Positions 34,259-43,456 of a DNA stretch of 64,000 bases are shown one piece after another. Under the pieces are notes generated by a model. It saw nothing but the letters and a program-made list of their open reading frames with translations, searched no databases and was not told the origin of the DNA. Position numbers and translations under genes: made by a program. The stretch spans positions 1,240,001-1,304,000 of the forward strand of contig NZ_FXBL01000004.1 in assembly GCF_900177325.1 (NCBI RefSeq). Direction: 5' to 3'. The first letter of the stretch is position 1; every line of letters begins with the position of its first letter. The DNA is from Mesorhizobium australicum (lineage in GTDB: Bacteria > Pseudomonadota > Alphaproteobacteria > Rhizobiales > Rhizobiaceae).

Positions 34259-34690
34259 TCACCAGATGCGGGCTGCGACGAGTTTGACGGCGGCGAGGTA
34301 GTCGGCGGGGTCCTTGTCGTATCGGGTTGCGATGCCCCGGAAGTGTTTGATGCGGTTGAAGAAGCGCTCGACGAGGTTGCGCTGGCGATAGAGCCACGCG
34401 GAGAAGGCGAAGGTACCTTTGCGGTTTGCCTTGGGCGGAATGTTGGCCCAGGCCTTTCTCTGCTTCGCCCTGGCGCGGATCGCATCGCTGTCGTAGCCCT
34501 TGTCTGCCAGCAGGATGTCACCCTCGCCGAGGCCTTCGATCAGCGCTTCGCCTTGCGTGCAGTCGGCAATCTGGCCGGCCGTCAGGCGCAGGGTGACGGG
34601 ACGGCCTTCGGCATCGACGAGAGCATGGATCTTGCTGGTCAGGCCGCCGCGGGAACGTCCCATGCAGCCATCGTCTCCATCCCCCTTTTT
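34259..34690 (-). CDS. IS5-family transposase, frame B (DDE catalytic part)
   Basis: Frame B continues from the A-run with 'GDGDDGCMGRSRGGLTSKIH', then 'ILLADKGYDSDAIR' (second catalytic Asp) and 'RNLVERFFNRIKHFRGIATR' (catalytic Glu region), ending 'YLAAVKLVAARIW'. It is produced as a fusion with frame A by programmed -1 frameshifting, as in other members of this group. There is no good independent start, so the left coordinate of the gene product is set at the slip site. Confidence 0.85.
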   Translation of the reverse strand, partial: KKGDGDDGCMGRSRGGLTSKIHALVDAEGRPVTLRLTAGQIADCTQGEALIEGLGEGDILLADKGYDSDAIRARAKQRKAWANIPPKANRKGTFAFSAWLYRQRNLVERFFNRIKHFRGIATRYDKDPADYLAAVKLVAARIW

Positions 34691-35010
34691 CCCGTGGCCG
34701 CATGCTGGTGGACACGGACACAGGAGGAATCGATCATGACGATGTCGCCGTCGTAGGCTTCTGAAACAGCTGCGAGAAGCCGATCCCAGACCCCTGCCTT
34801 TCGCCAGCGCACGAAGCGATTGTAGCAGGTTGTCGGCGGGTCGTAGCGTTCGGGAACCTCCGCCCATGGCGATCCCGTGCGAAACCGCCACAGGATGCCG
34901 TTCAAGACCCGCCGATCGTCAACGCACGGAATACCGCGCGGCTTGTTCGGCAACAGCGGAGCGATGATCGACCACTCACGATCGGTCAGTTCGTAACGGC
35001 GACGGGACAT
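34639..35010 (-). CDS. IS5-family transposase, frame A
   Basis: The 123-residue frame starts at 35010 with 'MSRRRYELTDREWSIIAPLL' and includes 'GSPWAEVPERYDPPTTCYNR' and 'DIVMIDSSCVRVHQHA', the N-terminal DUF4096 region and first catalytic Asp (in 'MIDSS') of IS427-type transposases. It ends shortly after an A5G5 run (complement of 34681-34690), where ribosomes are expected to slip one base back to enter frame B. Alone it lacks the rest of the catalytic domain. Confidence 0.88.
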   Translation of the reverse strand: MSRRRYELTDREWSIIAPLLPNKPRGIPCVDDRRVLNGILWRFRTGSPWAEVPERYDPPTTCYNRFVRWRKAGVWDRLLAAVSEAYDGDIVMIDSSCVRVHQHAATGKRGMETMAAWDVPAAA

Positions 35011-35098
35011 AAGAGTCCTCCCCTTTTGGGAAGCCCTTGAATCACCAGCCTACTCAGATGCCAAGAAATTTTATGAGTTTACAGCCTAGGGCGAAACC

Positions 35099-35241
35099 AT
35101 GATCGACAGGAGGGCGGTGATCCTCCTGAACGACGAGTTGCGCAGCAACTTCTCGCCAATGGCCGCCAGCGCGACGTCGACCATGTGCCGGTGGTGAAGT
35201 TGTTCAATCCGCTTGGCGAGGGCGTCCGGCTCGCGTCCTGA
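35099..35241 (+). pseudogene. DUF2958 protein remnant with frameshift
   Basis: The ATG at 35099 reads 'MIDRRAVILLNDELRSNF'; a one-base shift then restores the family sequence 'QQLLANGRQRDVDHVPVVKL' and 'FNPLGEGVRLAS', ending in a stop at 35239. DUF2958 proteins of about 110 residues begin this way and are typical cargo of conjugative elements, often next to ArdC. The C-terminal two thirds are gone. It lies directly right of the IS element. Confidence 0.7.
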
Positions 35242-35380
35242 ACGCGGAGATTCGAGGCCTGCCCGAACAACGCCCGCCTAAAAGGCGGCGATGGATTTGC
35301 CGAGGACCGCTCCTTCGTTAGGCGCAAAATGTCCAAACCTCAATTGACACGGAGGCAAATGCCGTATTAGCTATTCACAT

Positions 35381-35409
35381 ATAGGAACATTGATCCGATA
35401 ATAGGAACA
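35381..35409. promoter_or_regulatory. Direct repeat ATAGGAACA x2, probable IclR operator
   Basis: ATAGGAACA occurs at 35381-35389 and 35401-35409, 20 bases start to start (about two helical turns), ending one base before the IclR start codon. A TTGACA -35-like element lies at 35344-35349. The layout suggests autoregulation by the following gene. Confidence 0.5.
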
Positions 35410-35410
35410 A

Positions 35411-36232
35411 ATGAAAACAGCAAGCCAATCTCTGGCACGTGGCCTGGACATCCTGACCGTGATCGACGCCTCGCCGGTCCCGATGGGGGTTCGCGAGATC
35501 GGTCGGCATCTCGACCTCAGCTCAGCGATTGTGCAGCGGCTCCTGAACACGCTGCTGTCTTACGGCTTTGTCGAGCAGGACCCGTCTACAAGGCGCTACC
35601 GGATAGGCCATCGCTCAATGGCGCTGGGGGCGTCGAACAGGAATGCCGACGGGATGATGCGCAGCGCGCACGACATCCTGCGCAAGCTTGCCGAGGAGGA
35701 GAACCTCAACGGTTATCTCGGGGCAGTGTCGGGTGGCAGGGGCATCTATCTTCTGTCGGTGCCGAGCCGCTGGATCATCCTGCGCGTCGACGCCGGCGAA
35801 GCGCTTTCCATGCATTGCACGGCATTGGGCAAGATCCTGCTCGCTGCCCTTCCCAACGCACAGGCGCGCGCCCTTCTGGGCGACGATCCTCTGCCGAGGA
35901 AGACGGAGCATACGATCACCGACGCGCAGATCGTTCTGACGCAGTTGCCGGGCATCCGCGCGGCCGGCTATTCGCAGGTGCGCGAGGAGAATCTTCCCGG
36001 CGTGATTTCCGTCGCGGCCCCCATCGCCAACGATGCCGGAGAGATCGTCGCTGGACTCAGCGTCGCCTACGCCACCGGCACGATCAGTATTTCCCACGAC
36101 CGCGTCATCGAGCTCACCATCGAAGCCGCGCACAGGATCTCGCGCGGGCTCGGCTGCCCCGCGAGCCTCATCGACCGCTGGAGAAGCGATCCGGCGTCCG
36201 AACCCGCCCTGCCCGATACACGGCAGGCGTGA
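35411..36232 (+). CDS. IclR-family transcriptional regulator
   Basis: The 273-residue protein has the winged-helix domain at residues 5-65 ('PMGVREIGRHLDLSSAIVQR' is the helix-turn-helix) and an IclR effector domain with 'LGAVSGGRGIYLLSVPSRWI', 'AGYSQVREENLPGVISVAAP' and 'DAGEIVAGLSVAY'. It lies 28 bases upstream of the Liv-type importer and hydrolase genes in the same direction and is their likely regulator. The direct repeat just before its start suggests self-control. Confidence 0.92.
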   Translation: MKTASQSLARGLDILTVIDASPVPMGVREIGRHLDLSSAIVQRLLNTLLSYGFVEQDPSTRRYRIGHRSMALGASNRNADGMMRSAHDILRKLAEEENLNGYLGAVSGGRGIYLLSVPSRWIILRVDAGEALSMHCTALGKILLAALPNAQARALLGDDPLPRKTEHTITDAQIVLTQLPGIRAAGYSQVREENLPGVISVAAPIANDAGEIVAGLSVAYATGTISISHDRVIELTIEAAHRISRGLGCPASLIDRWRSDPASEPALPDTRQA

Positions 36233-36260
36233 CCGACCACAAGCAATAACGGGAACTCAA

Positions 36261-37397
36261 ATGCTACGAACACTGACGCTCGCAGGCCTTGTCATTTCCG
36301 CCGTCGGCCTGACGGCCCACGCGCAGGAGAAGATCCAGATCGGCGCAGCCATGCCGATCACCGGCCCCGTCGCACACGGCGCGCTGCAGGAGAAGCGTGG
36401 CCTTGAGATCGCGCTGGAGGAAATCAACGCCAAAGGGGGCGTGCTCGGCAAGCAGATCGAGTTGCTCTACGAGGACAACCAGTGCAACCCCTCGCTCGCT
36501 GTGACGGTGACTAACAAGCTGCTTGAGGCCGGCGTTCCGGCCGTGCTCGGCCAGCAGTGCAGCTCGGCGGTGCTTGCCACCATGCCCCTGTTCCAGAAGG
36601 CGGAAGTGCCGCTCGTTTCGTCGATCGCCACCAATCCGAAGATTTCGCAGCTCGCCGGCGTGGGCGGCAATCCCTGGGTGTTCCGCCTCAACCCGTCCGA
36701 CCGCGAGCTGGCGGTCGCGAACGTCAACTATCTCGCCAGTCTCGGCGGCATCCAGAAGATCGCCATCGTGGCCGAGAGCACCGACTATGGCCGCGGCGGC
36801 GCGGATGCCTTCGCGGAAGCTGCGAAGGACAAGGGCCTGGAGGTCGTGTCGACCGATTTCCACCCGCTCGGTGCACCCGACTTCACAACGATCATCGCCC
36901 GACTGCAGAACAACGGCGCACAGGCCGTGGCCGTCTACCAGGCACATGCCGACAATGCGAACTTCGCTCGCCAGGCGCATTCGATGGGTCTGAAGACCGT
37001 CATGACCGGAAAGCTCAGCCTCGACGGCGACACGTTTGCGGAACTGATCAAGCAGGGCGCCTATGACGACGCCGTCACCGCATTCCCGTATTCGCCGGCT
37101 GTCGACACGCCGGAGAACAAGGATTTTGCCGCCCGCGTCCTGGCGAAATACGGCGAGAGCGCAACCTACGAGACCTTCGCCGGCTATGAGTCGCTGCACA
37201 TCCTCGCCCAGGCGATCGAACGCGCGGGCAGCGCCGAGCCGAAGGCCATCCGCGATGCGCTGGTCAAGACCAGCTACAAGTCGATGATCGGCGCGACGGT
37301 GGACTTCGACGATCACAACCAGGCGCACAACAATGCCGTGATCATCACGGTCAAGGACCGCGTACTCGGCGTCCGCGACGTCTTCCCGACCAAGTAA
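36261..37397 (+). CDS. livK: ABC transporter periplasmic receptor, branched-chain amino acid (LivK) type
   Basis: The 378-residue precursor has a Sec signal peptide ('MLRTLTLAGLVISAVGLTAH', cleavage near AHAQ). The mature protein begins 'EKIQIGAAMPITGPVAHGAL' and contains 'GLEIALEEINAKGGVLGKQI', 'SAVLATMPLFQKAEVPLVSS' and 'VAESTDYGRGG', as in periplasmic-binding-protein type I LivJ/K receptors. Related proteins bind amino acids, amides, urea or aromatic acids, so the ligand is not settled by family. It is the first gene of a five-gene importer set, followed by two enzymes. Confidence 0.92.
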   Translation: MLRTLTLAGLVISAVGLTAHAQEKIQIGAAMPITGPVAHGALQEKRGLEIALEEINAKGGVLGKQIELLYEDNQCNPSLAVTVTNKLLEAGVPAVLGQQCSSAVLATMPLFQKAEVPLVSSIATNPKISQLAGVGGNPWVFRLNPSDRELAVANVNYLASLGGIQKIAIVAESTDYGRGGADAFAEAAKDKGLEVVSTDFHPLGAPDFTTIIARLQNNGAQAVAVYQAHADNANFARQAHSMGLKTVMTGKLSLDGDTFAELIKQGAYDDAVTAFPYSPAVDTPENKDFAARVLAKYGESATYETFAGYESLHILAQAIERAGSAEPKAIRDALVKTSYKSMIGATVDFDDHNQAHNNAVIITVKDRVLGVRDVFPTK

Positions 37398-37406
37398 GCC
37401 AGAGCG

Positions 37407-38300
37407 ATGAGCTACGAATTCCTTCTGCAGCTCATCGCCAACGGCATCGTAATCGGCCTGATCTACGGGCTGATCGCGACCGGCCTGGCGCTGCTGTTCG
37501 GCATCCTCCACATCGTCAACTTTGCGCATGGCGAGATGGTTATGCTGGCGATGTATGCGATCGCCATCGTTGTGCCGTTCCTCGGCGGCAGCTATGTCGC
37601 GAGCTTCGCGATAATCGTGCTGGCGGCGGCGCTGCTCGGCTGGCTGGTCTCCGGCGGTCTTCTGGCCGCGCTCTCCTCGAAGCGGAGCGACATGGCGGTG
37701 TTCGAGAAGAGCCTGCTCCTCACGCTCGGTCTCTCGATCATCCTCCTCAACGGCGTGCAGTATGTCTTCACCGCCACGCCGATGATGGTGACGACCGACA
37801 TCCCGGTCGGCGCCTTCATGCTCGGTCCTGTCCGACTGAGCTATGGCCATGCCATGGCGGGAGCAGTCGCCATCGTCGTCTTCGTCGGGCTCTACCTCTT
37901 CCTGACCCGCACGAACAGCGGTAGGGCACTGCGCGCCGTGGCACAGAACCGCGACGCGGCGTTGATGATCGGACTGGATCCCGAGCGCGTCGCGCGGCAG
38001 GCCATCACGCTCGGCATCGTGCTCTGCGCGGTCGGCGGCGCGGTGCTGATACCGCTCTACGTCTTCCAGCCGATCGTCGGACAGGCACTCCTGCTCAAGG
38101 CCTTCGCCATTGTTATCATCGGCGGCATGGGCAACGTGCTCGGGGCTGCGGTTGTGGCGCTCGGCCTGGGCATTCTGGAGAGCGTGGTCGGTGGCTTCGC
38201 CAGCATCGTGTGGCAGAACGCGATCGCCTTCATCGGCATGATCGCGGTCCTCCTTGTCCGTCCGCAGGGCTTGTTCGCTCTCGCCATGCGAAAGGGCTGA
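37407..38300 (+). CDS. livH: ABC transporter permease, LivH type
   Basis: The 297-residue inner-membrane protein has eight hydrophobic segments and the LivH motifs 'GLIYGLIATGLALLFGILHI', 'NFAHGEMVMLAMY', 'RALRAVAQNRDAALMIGLDP' (coupling loop) and 'VIIGGMGNVLGAAV'. It lies 9 bases after the receptor and 3 before LivM, so the genes are one operon. It forms the translocation pore with LivM. Confidence 0.94.
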   Translation: MSYEFLLQLIANGIVIGLIYGLIATGLALLFGILHIVNFAHGEMVMLAMYAIAIVVPFLGGSYVASFAIIVLAAALLGWLVSGGLLAALSSKRSDMAVFEKSLLLTLGLSIILLNGVQYVFTATPMMVTTDIPVGAFMLGPVRLSYGHAMAGAVAIVVFVGLYLFLTRTNSGRALRAVAQNRDAALMIGLDPERVARQAITLGIVLCAVGGAVLIPLYVFQPIVGQALLLKAFAIVIIGGMGNVLGAAVVALGLGILESVVGGFASIVWQNAIAFIGMIAVLLVRPQGLFALAMRKG

Positions 38301-38303
38301 CAC

Positions 38304-39299
38304 ATGCCGGGCAAGATATCCGTGACATGGAACCTGGGCATGGCGGCGGCTTTGCTCGTCGCCGGCATCGCCGTACCTTTTCTGACCCATTCGTCCTACT
38401 TCCTCACGATCGGCATCTCCGCGATGATCTTCACGGTCTTCGCGATGAGCCTCAACATCGTCTACGGCTATGCGGGACTGCTGTCGCTGGCACAGGTCGG
38501 TTTCTGGGGTGTCGGCAGCTACGTCGCTGCCCTTGTCGTGACCCGGCTCGACGGCTCGATCTGGGAAGGCATGATCGCGGCCGCCGTCGTTAGTGCGGTG
38601 GGCGGCGTGATGATCGGCGCCGCGGCGCTGCGGCTCTCCAACCATGCCTTCGTCATCGTCTCGCTTTGCTTCACGCTGCTGATGCAGATGCTGGCACAGG
38701 AGTGGATCGACCTGACCAATGGGCCGATGGGCATTCCAGGCTTGCCGTCGCCCAGCATCGGCTTCGGTGAGGCAGCCTTCACCTTCGGCACGCCGACGCG
38801 CTTCTTCTACCTGACGCTGGCCTTCGCCGCACTGTCGCTGGCGGCGATCTGGATCGTCGTTACGTCCCGCATCGGCCGAACCTTCCGGATGATCAAGCAC
38901 GACGAGACGCTGGCGCGTTCGCTCGGCGTCCGGGTGACGGTGTGGAAGCTGGTCGCGATCGCGCTGGCCTCCGTGTTCGCAGCCCTTTCCGGCGCGCTCT
39001 ATGTCTTCTACGTCACCATTGTCGATCCGCTGATCTTCGACGTCTACTACACCCAGGTCATCCTGGTCATCGTCATCATAGGCGGCCTCGGCAGCTTCTG
39101 GCCGGTCGTCATCGGTGGCCTGCTGATCACCGTCCTGCCCGAAATCCTGCGGACACCGAACGAGCTCCGGATGATCAGCTATGGCGTGATCCTGATGCTT
39201 GCCGTGCTCGTCATGCCTACCGGCATTGCCGGTCTTGTCGCCAGGGCGCGCGCCCAGCGGACGGTGCCAACCCGGGCGGCCGCAGAGGTGTCGCCATGA
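38304..39299 (+). CDS. livM: ABC transporter permease, LivM type
   Basis: The 331-residue permease shows 'AMSLNIVYGYAGLLSLAQVG', 'FWGVGSYVAALVV', the coupling loop 'RTFRMIKHDETLARSLGVRV' and 'VIIGGLGSFWPVVIGGLLIT', typical of LivM. Nine to ten hydrophobic segments are visible. Its stop overlaps the LivG start by four bases (ATGA). It pairs with LivH in the inner membrane. Confidence 0.94.
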   Translation: MPGKISVTWNLGMAAALLVAGIAVPFLTHSSYFLTIGISAMIFTVFAMSLNIVYGYAGLLSLAQVGFWGVGSYVAALVVTRLDGSIWEGMIAAAVVSAVGGVMIGAAALRLSNHAFVIVSLCFTLLMQMLAQEWIDLTNGPMGIPGLPSPSIGFGEAAFTFGTPTRFFYLTLAFAALSLAAIWIVVTSRIGRTFRMIKHDETLARSLGVRVTVWKLVAIALASVFAALSGALYVFYVTIVDPLIFDVYYTQVILVIVIIGGLGSFWPVVIGGLLITVLPEILRTPNELRMISYGVILMLAVLVMPTGIAGLVARARAQRTVPTRAAAEVSP

Positions 39300-40076
39300 G
39301 TTCCTCGCAGACGGCCGCCAACCTGATCGAGGTGCGGGGCTTGAGGCGCAGCTTTGCCGGCGTTCATGCCGTCGACGGGCTCGACCTCGACGTCGCGCAA
39401 GGGTCGGTCACCGGCCTGATCGGGCCGAACGGTTGCGGCAAGACCACCTCGGTCAACTGCATCACCGGCTTCGACCGCGGCTTCACGGGTCAGGTTGACA
39501 TGGAAGGCAAGCCGCTGGCGGGCCTCGCGCCCGACGCCATCGCGCGGGGCGGCCTGATGCGGACATTCCAGGCGATCCGGGTGTTCGACACCTTCACGGT
39601 GCTGGAGAACGTCAAGCTCGCCATGCAGAGCTTCGACGGCGTCTCGACGTTGCAGGCGCTGGCGCGCACGCCGAAACTCCGCCGTACCGAAGAAGAGACC
39701 GAGGCGAAGGCTCACGAGCTTCTCGCCCTGGTCGGGCTGAGCGCCAAGTCGAATGACGCAGCGGGGGAACTCTCCTACGGGCAGAAGAAGCTGCTGTCGC
39801 TCGCCGGCATCCTGATGTCCGGCCCGCGGCTGGTGATCCTCGACGAGCCCGTCGCGGGCGTGAACCCGACACGGGCAATGGAGATCGCCGACATCATCAA
39901 GACGGTCAACGCACGCGGCACGACGTTCCTGATCATCGAGCACAACATTCCGTTCGTCATGCGCCTTTGCGACAGCGTCGTTGTGATGGATCGCGGCAAG
40001 CGCCTCGTCCAGGACACGCCCGACGCGATCCGCAACGATCCGGCCGTGCTCGAAGCCTATCTCGGAGGCGCTGCCA

Positions 40077-40090
<14 letters not shown>
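39296..40090 (+). CDS. livG: ABC transporter ATPase, LivG type
   Basis: The 264-residue ATPase has Walker A 'GPNGCGKTT', the LivG-specific Q-loop 'LMRTFQAIRVFDTFTVLENV', signature 'LSYGQKKLLSLAGIL', Walker B 'LVILDEPVAGVNP' and H-loop 'FLIIEHNIPFVMRLCD'. The ending 'PAVLEAYLGG' is characteristic. The ATG at 39296 overlaps the LivM stop; the frame is open upstream but only as a shadow. Confidence 0.94.
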
Positions 40091-40817
<727 letters not shown>

Positions 40818-40841
40818 CAACAGACCCAGAAGTGAGGAAGC

Positions 40842-42023
40842 ATGACTGATCTCCCCGCCATGACGGAGCTCGCCGCCGAGCTGCGCGGCAAGGCCTTCCG
40901 CGAGGTACCGGACGACGTCGAGCTGATCGTCTCGTCGGAGAGCGCCAACAAGGCCTATCTGTCCGGCTATGTCAGCATGTCGCACGACGTCGCCCCGAAT
41001 TACCGCTCGGCGGCCCTGGCGACGCGCGAAAGGGCCTCCCTCGTCGTCAGCGCCGCCGATGCCGGGCCGGCCTTCGACCTGCTGCGTGACCCGGGTCTCA
41101 TCCACCGCTACGGCGAGTTCTACTTCGAGACCGCCGGCGACGGCGAGCCGAAGGGTTACAACGTCAAGCCGAAGGCATCGTTCGACGAGGCGGCGGCCGA
41201 CGCGCTTCGCGCCTTGAAGCCCGCCGGCGGACGCGTCGGCATCGACCGGGCGGATGGCGACCTGCTCTGGACTCTCGGCCGCGACATTCTGGGCGAGGCC
41301 AAGGTGATCGATGTCACCGACAACCTCCGCCGGGCCCGGACGACCAAGACCGCGAACGAGGTCGAGCGCCTGCGCCGTGCGACCGTGCTGGTCGAGGACG
41401 GCTTTCGCAAGATCATCGACACCGCGCATACGGGAATGTCAGAGACCGACCTCGCGGCGATGATCGCCGAGCGGATGGTCGCCGGCGGCGGCATCCCGCG
41501 CTTCATCTCCGTCACCACCGGCCCGCGGTCGGCGCTGGCAGACGCCTATGCGACCGATCGCAAGATCGCCAAGGGCGAGCTGATCCGCATCGATGCCGGC
41601 TGCACGGTGGATGGCTACTGGTCCGACATGGCACGCACCTTTGTCTTCGGCGAGCCGGACGCGCGGCAGAGTCGAACCTACCGCGCGCTGCATATCGGCC
41701 TTGAGGAGGAACTGGCGGCGGTCACGGCCGGCATCGCGGCGAACGAGCTGTTCGCAGTGGCGATGAACGCCGTCAAGGCGAACGGCATCCCGCATTACAA
41801 GCGACAGCACTGCGGCCACGGCATCGGTCTGCGCACGTACGACTCGCCGCTCGTCAACTCTGTCGACACGACGAAGCTGGTCGAAGGCATGTGCCTCTGC
41901 GTCGAGACGCCGTACTACGAGTTCAACCTTGACGGCATGATGGTCGAGGACACGATCCGAGTGACCGCGAACGGCTACGAGCCGATCACGACGATCTCGC
42001 GGGAACTGTTCGCCATCCCCTGA
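40842..42023 (+). CDS. M24-family metallohydrolase (Xaa-Pro peptidase/creatinase/ectoine hydrolase-like)
   Basis: The 393-residue protein has a creatinase-type N-terminal domain and an M24 pita-bread domain. Metal ligands are visible: 'IRIDAGCTVDGYWSDMAR' (two Asp), 'QHCGHGIGL' (His), 'CVETPYYEF' (Glu) and 'MMVEDTIRV' (Glu). The family includes proline dipeptidases, creatinase and the ectoine hydrolase DoeA/EutD. It follows LivF by 24 bases with a GAGGAAG ribosome site, so it belongs to the importer operon and probably hydrolyses the imported compound. The substrate is not decided by sequence. Confidence 0.88.
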   Translation: MTDLPAMTELAAELRGKAFREVPDDVELIVSSESANKAYLSGYVSMSHDVAPNYRSAALATRERASLVVSAADAGPAFDLLRDPGLIHRYGEFYFETAGDGEPKGYNVKPKASFDEAAADALRALKPAGGRVGIDRADGDLLWTLGRDILGEAKVIDVTDNLRRARTTKTANEVERLRRATVLVEDGFRKIIDTAHTGMSETDLAAMIAERMVAGGGIPRFISVTTGPRSALADAYATDRKIAKGELIRIDAGCTVDGYWSDMARTFVFGEPDARQSRTYRALHIGLEEELAAVTAGIAANELFAVAMNAVKANGIPHYKRQHCGHGIGLRTYDSPLVNSVDTTKLVEGMCLCVETPYYEFNLDGMMVEDTIRVTANGYEPITTISRELFAIP

Positions 42024-42094
42024 GCAGGGCGTTCCATCCATCCGAACCAGAGATGAGCATTTGCCGGGCGTCAATCCGGCGACTGGAGGAAGAC

Positions 42095-43339
42095 ATGTCG
42101 GCAGGCAACAAGACGGCCTCGCTCGCGACCGGACAACGGTCGTTTGGGCCGGGCAATCCCGAGTTCCCGCTGTTTCCGACGCATCTGTCGGGCTGTCCCG
42201 TCACGTCGACGGCGGAGATGCAGTATCCGCTCGAACTCGCCTTCGACTACGGCGAGGCGAAGGACGTCGGCTTCACGGAAGCCTCACGGCAGAGCTGGCA
42301 GCAGCTGATGCCGCCGCTGCATCCGGCCTCGTCGATGCCGGTCGGCCTGACGCCGCTGATCGACGTCTCGGCGATCGCCCCCGAACGACTTCGCGACCGT
42401 GGCGTCTTCATCAAGGACGAGAGCCGCAACCCGACCTGGAGCCACAAGGATCGGCTGAACAAATACACGATCAGCGCGGCGCGTTTCGAGGAAGCTTCGA
42501 CCATCATCGTCGCCTCGTCCGGCAACCACGGCGTCTCGGCTGCCGCAATGGCGGCTCGCGCCGGCCTGAACTGCATCGTCATCACCATGCCGGATGTCAG
42601 CCCGGCCTTCCGCGACATGATCCTCGGCTACGGCGCCTTCCCGATCTTCCTACAGGTGGACGCTCGGTGGCCGGCGATGCGCGCGTTGCGCGAGGTGCCG
42701 GGTACCTATCCGGTGAGCAACCTAACCGCGATCCACACTGGCCACCCCTGGGGGCCGGAAGGCTACAAGACGATCGCCTACGAGATCCTGGCTTCGCCGG
42801 GCGGCGAGCCGCCCGCCGCAGTCGTCGTGCCGACGGGATATGGCGAGATGCTTTACGGCATCTTCAAGGGGTTCCGAGAGGCGCGCGATCTGGGCCTGAC
42901 ACAGCGCATCCCGCAGCTCGTCTCCGTAGAACCGGCCGCACGCGGACCGCTCTATCACGCGCTCAAGTCGGGCAAACAGGCGACGACGGTGCCGGGAAAG
43001 CCGACGATCCAGGGCGGAACAGGCACGACGGTCAACGGCTATCGGGCGGTCGTCGCGGTGCGCGACAGCAACGGCATCCCCTTGCTGGCAAGCGACGAGG
43101 CGGCGCTCGCGGCGCACGCAAAGCTCGCGCGTCAGGGCATCTGGCAGGAATATTCGTCGAGCGCCGCCTTCGCCGCCCTCGACGACCTCGAAGGACTCTC
43201 TCATGACGGCCCGGTGGTCGTGATCAACTGCTCGACTGGCCTGAAGGAGCCGCCGAGGTCGATGCAGGTCAAGGAGGCCACGCCAGACCTTCCGTCTCTC
43301 CGAGCATATCTGAAGTCAGAATTTGGATTTGATTTGTGA
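42095..43339 (+). CDS. PLP-dependent threonine synthase-like lyase
   Basis: The 414-residue protein is a fold-type-II PLP enzyme. The PLP lysine is in 'NPTWSHKDRLNKYT' (threonine synthase form SFKDR), followed by 'IIVASSGNHGVSAAAMAARA' (phosphate loop) and 'TGYGEMLYGIFKGF'. It starts at the ATG with GGAGG eight bases upstream. Unlike housekeeping threonine synthases it is in an uptake operon after an M24 hydrolase, so a catabolic role (ammonia or phosphate/hydroxyl elimination from a 3-substituted amino acid) is more likely, though this is inferred. It is the last gene of the operon and converges on tonB. Confidence 0.85.
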   Translation: MSAGNKTASLATGQRSFGPGNPEFPLFPTHLSGCPVTSTAEMQYPLELAFDYGEAKDVGFTEASRQSWQQLMPPLHPASSMPVGLTPLIDVSAIAPERLRDRGVFIKDESRNPTWSHKDRLNKYTISAARFEEASTIIVASSGNHGVSAAAMAARAGLNCIVITMPDVSPAFRDMILGYGAFPIFLQVDARWPAMRALREVPGTYPVSNLTAIHTGHPWGPEGYKTIAYEILASPGGEPPAAVVVPTGYGEMLYGIFKGFREARDLGLTQRIPQLVSVEPAARGPLYHALKSGKQATTVPGKPTIQGGTGTTVNGYRAVVAVRDSNGIPLLASDEAALAAHAKLARQGIWQEYSSSAAFAALDDLEGLSHDGPVVVINCSTGLKEPPRSMQVKEATPDLPSLRAYLKSEFGFDL

Positions 43340-43456
43340 GGTGTACTGCCACCGCATGTGATGCCTCGACGCGAATCCAGATCGTGTTGGCATCTTGAGT
43401 CTTGGCGACTGGAGGAGATTTTCTTAGCCAGTCGCCCGGAACAGGCCGTTCCAGTG

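Larger units (their letters stand above)
34238..35085 (-). mobile_element. IS5-family insertion sequence (IS427-like group), 848 bp
   Basis: Both ends carry an imperfect inverted repeat: GCCGTAGACTCATTA on the left and, reading inwards from the right, GCTGTAAACTCATAA. Each end is flanked by CTAG (34234-34237 and 35086-35089), the likely target duplication (or TA within it). Inside are two overlapping transposase frames on the minus strand. It is inserted between the ArdC and DUF2958 remnants and appears structurally intact. Confidence 0.88.

Noticed and set aside
36264..38900. An 878-residue open frame on the minus strand, rich in Arg, Asp, Glu and His
   Set aside because: It is the antisense shadow of the LivK, LivH and LivM genes, which have clear motifs, signal peptide and membrane segments; the shadow has no domain or ribosome site.
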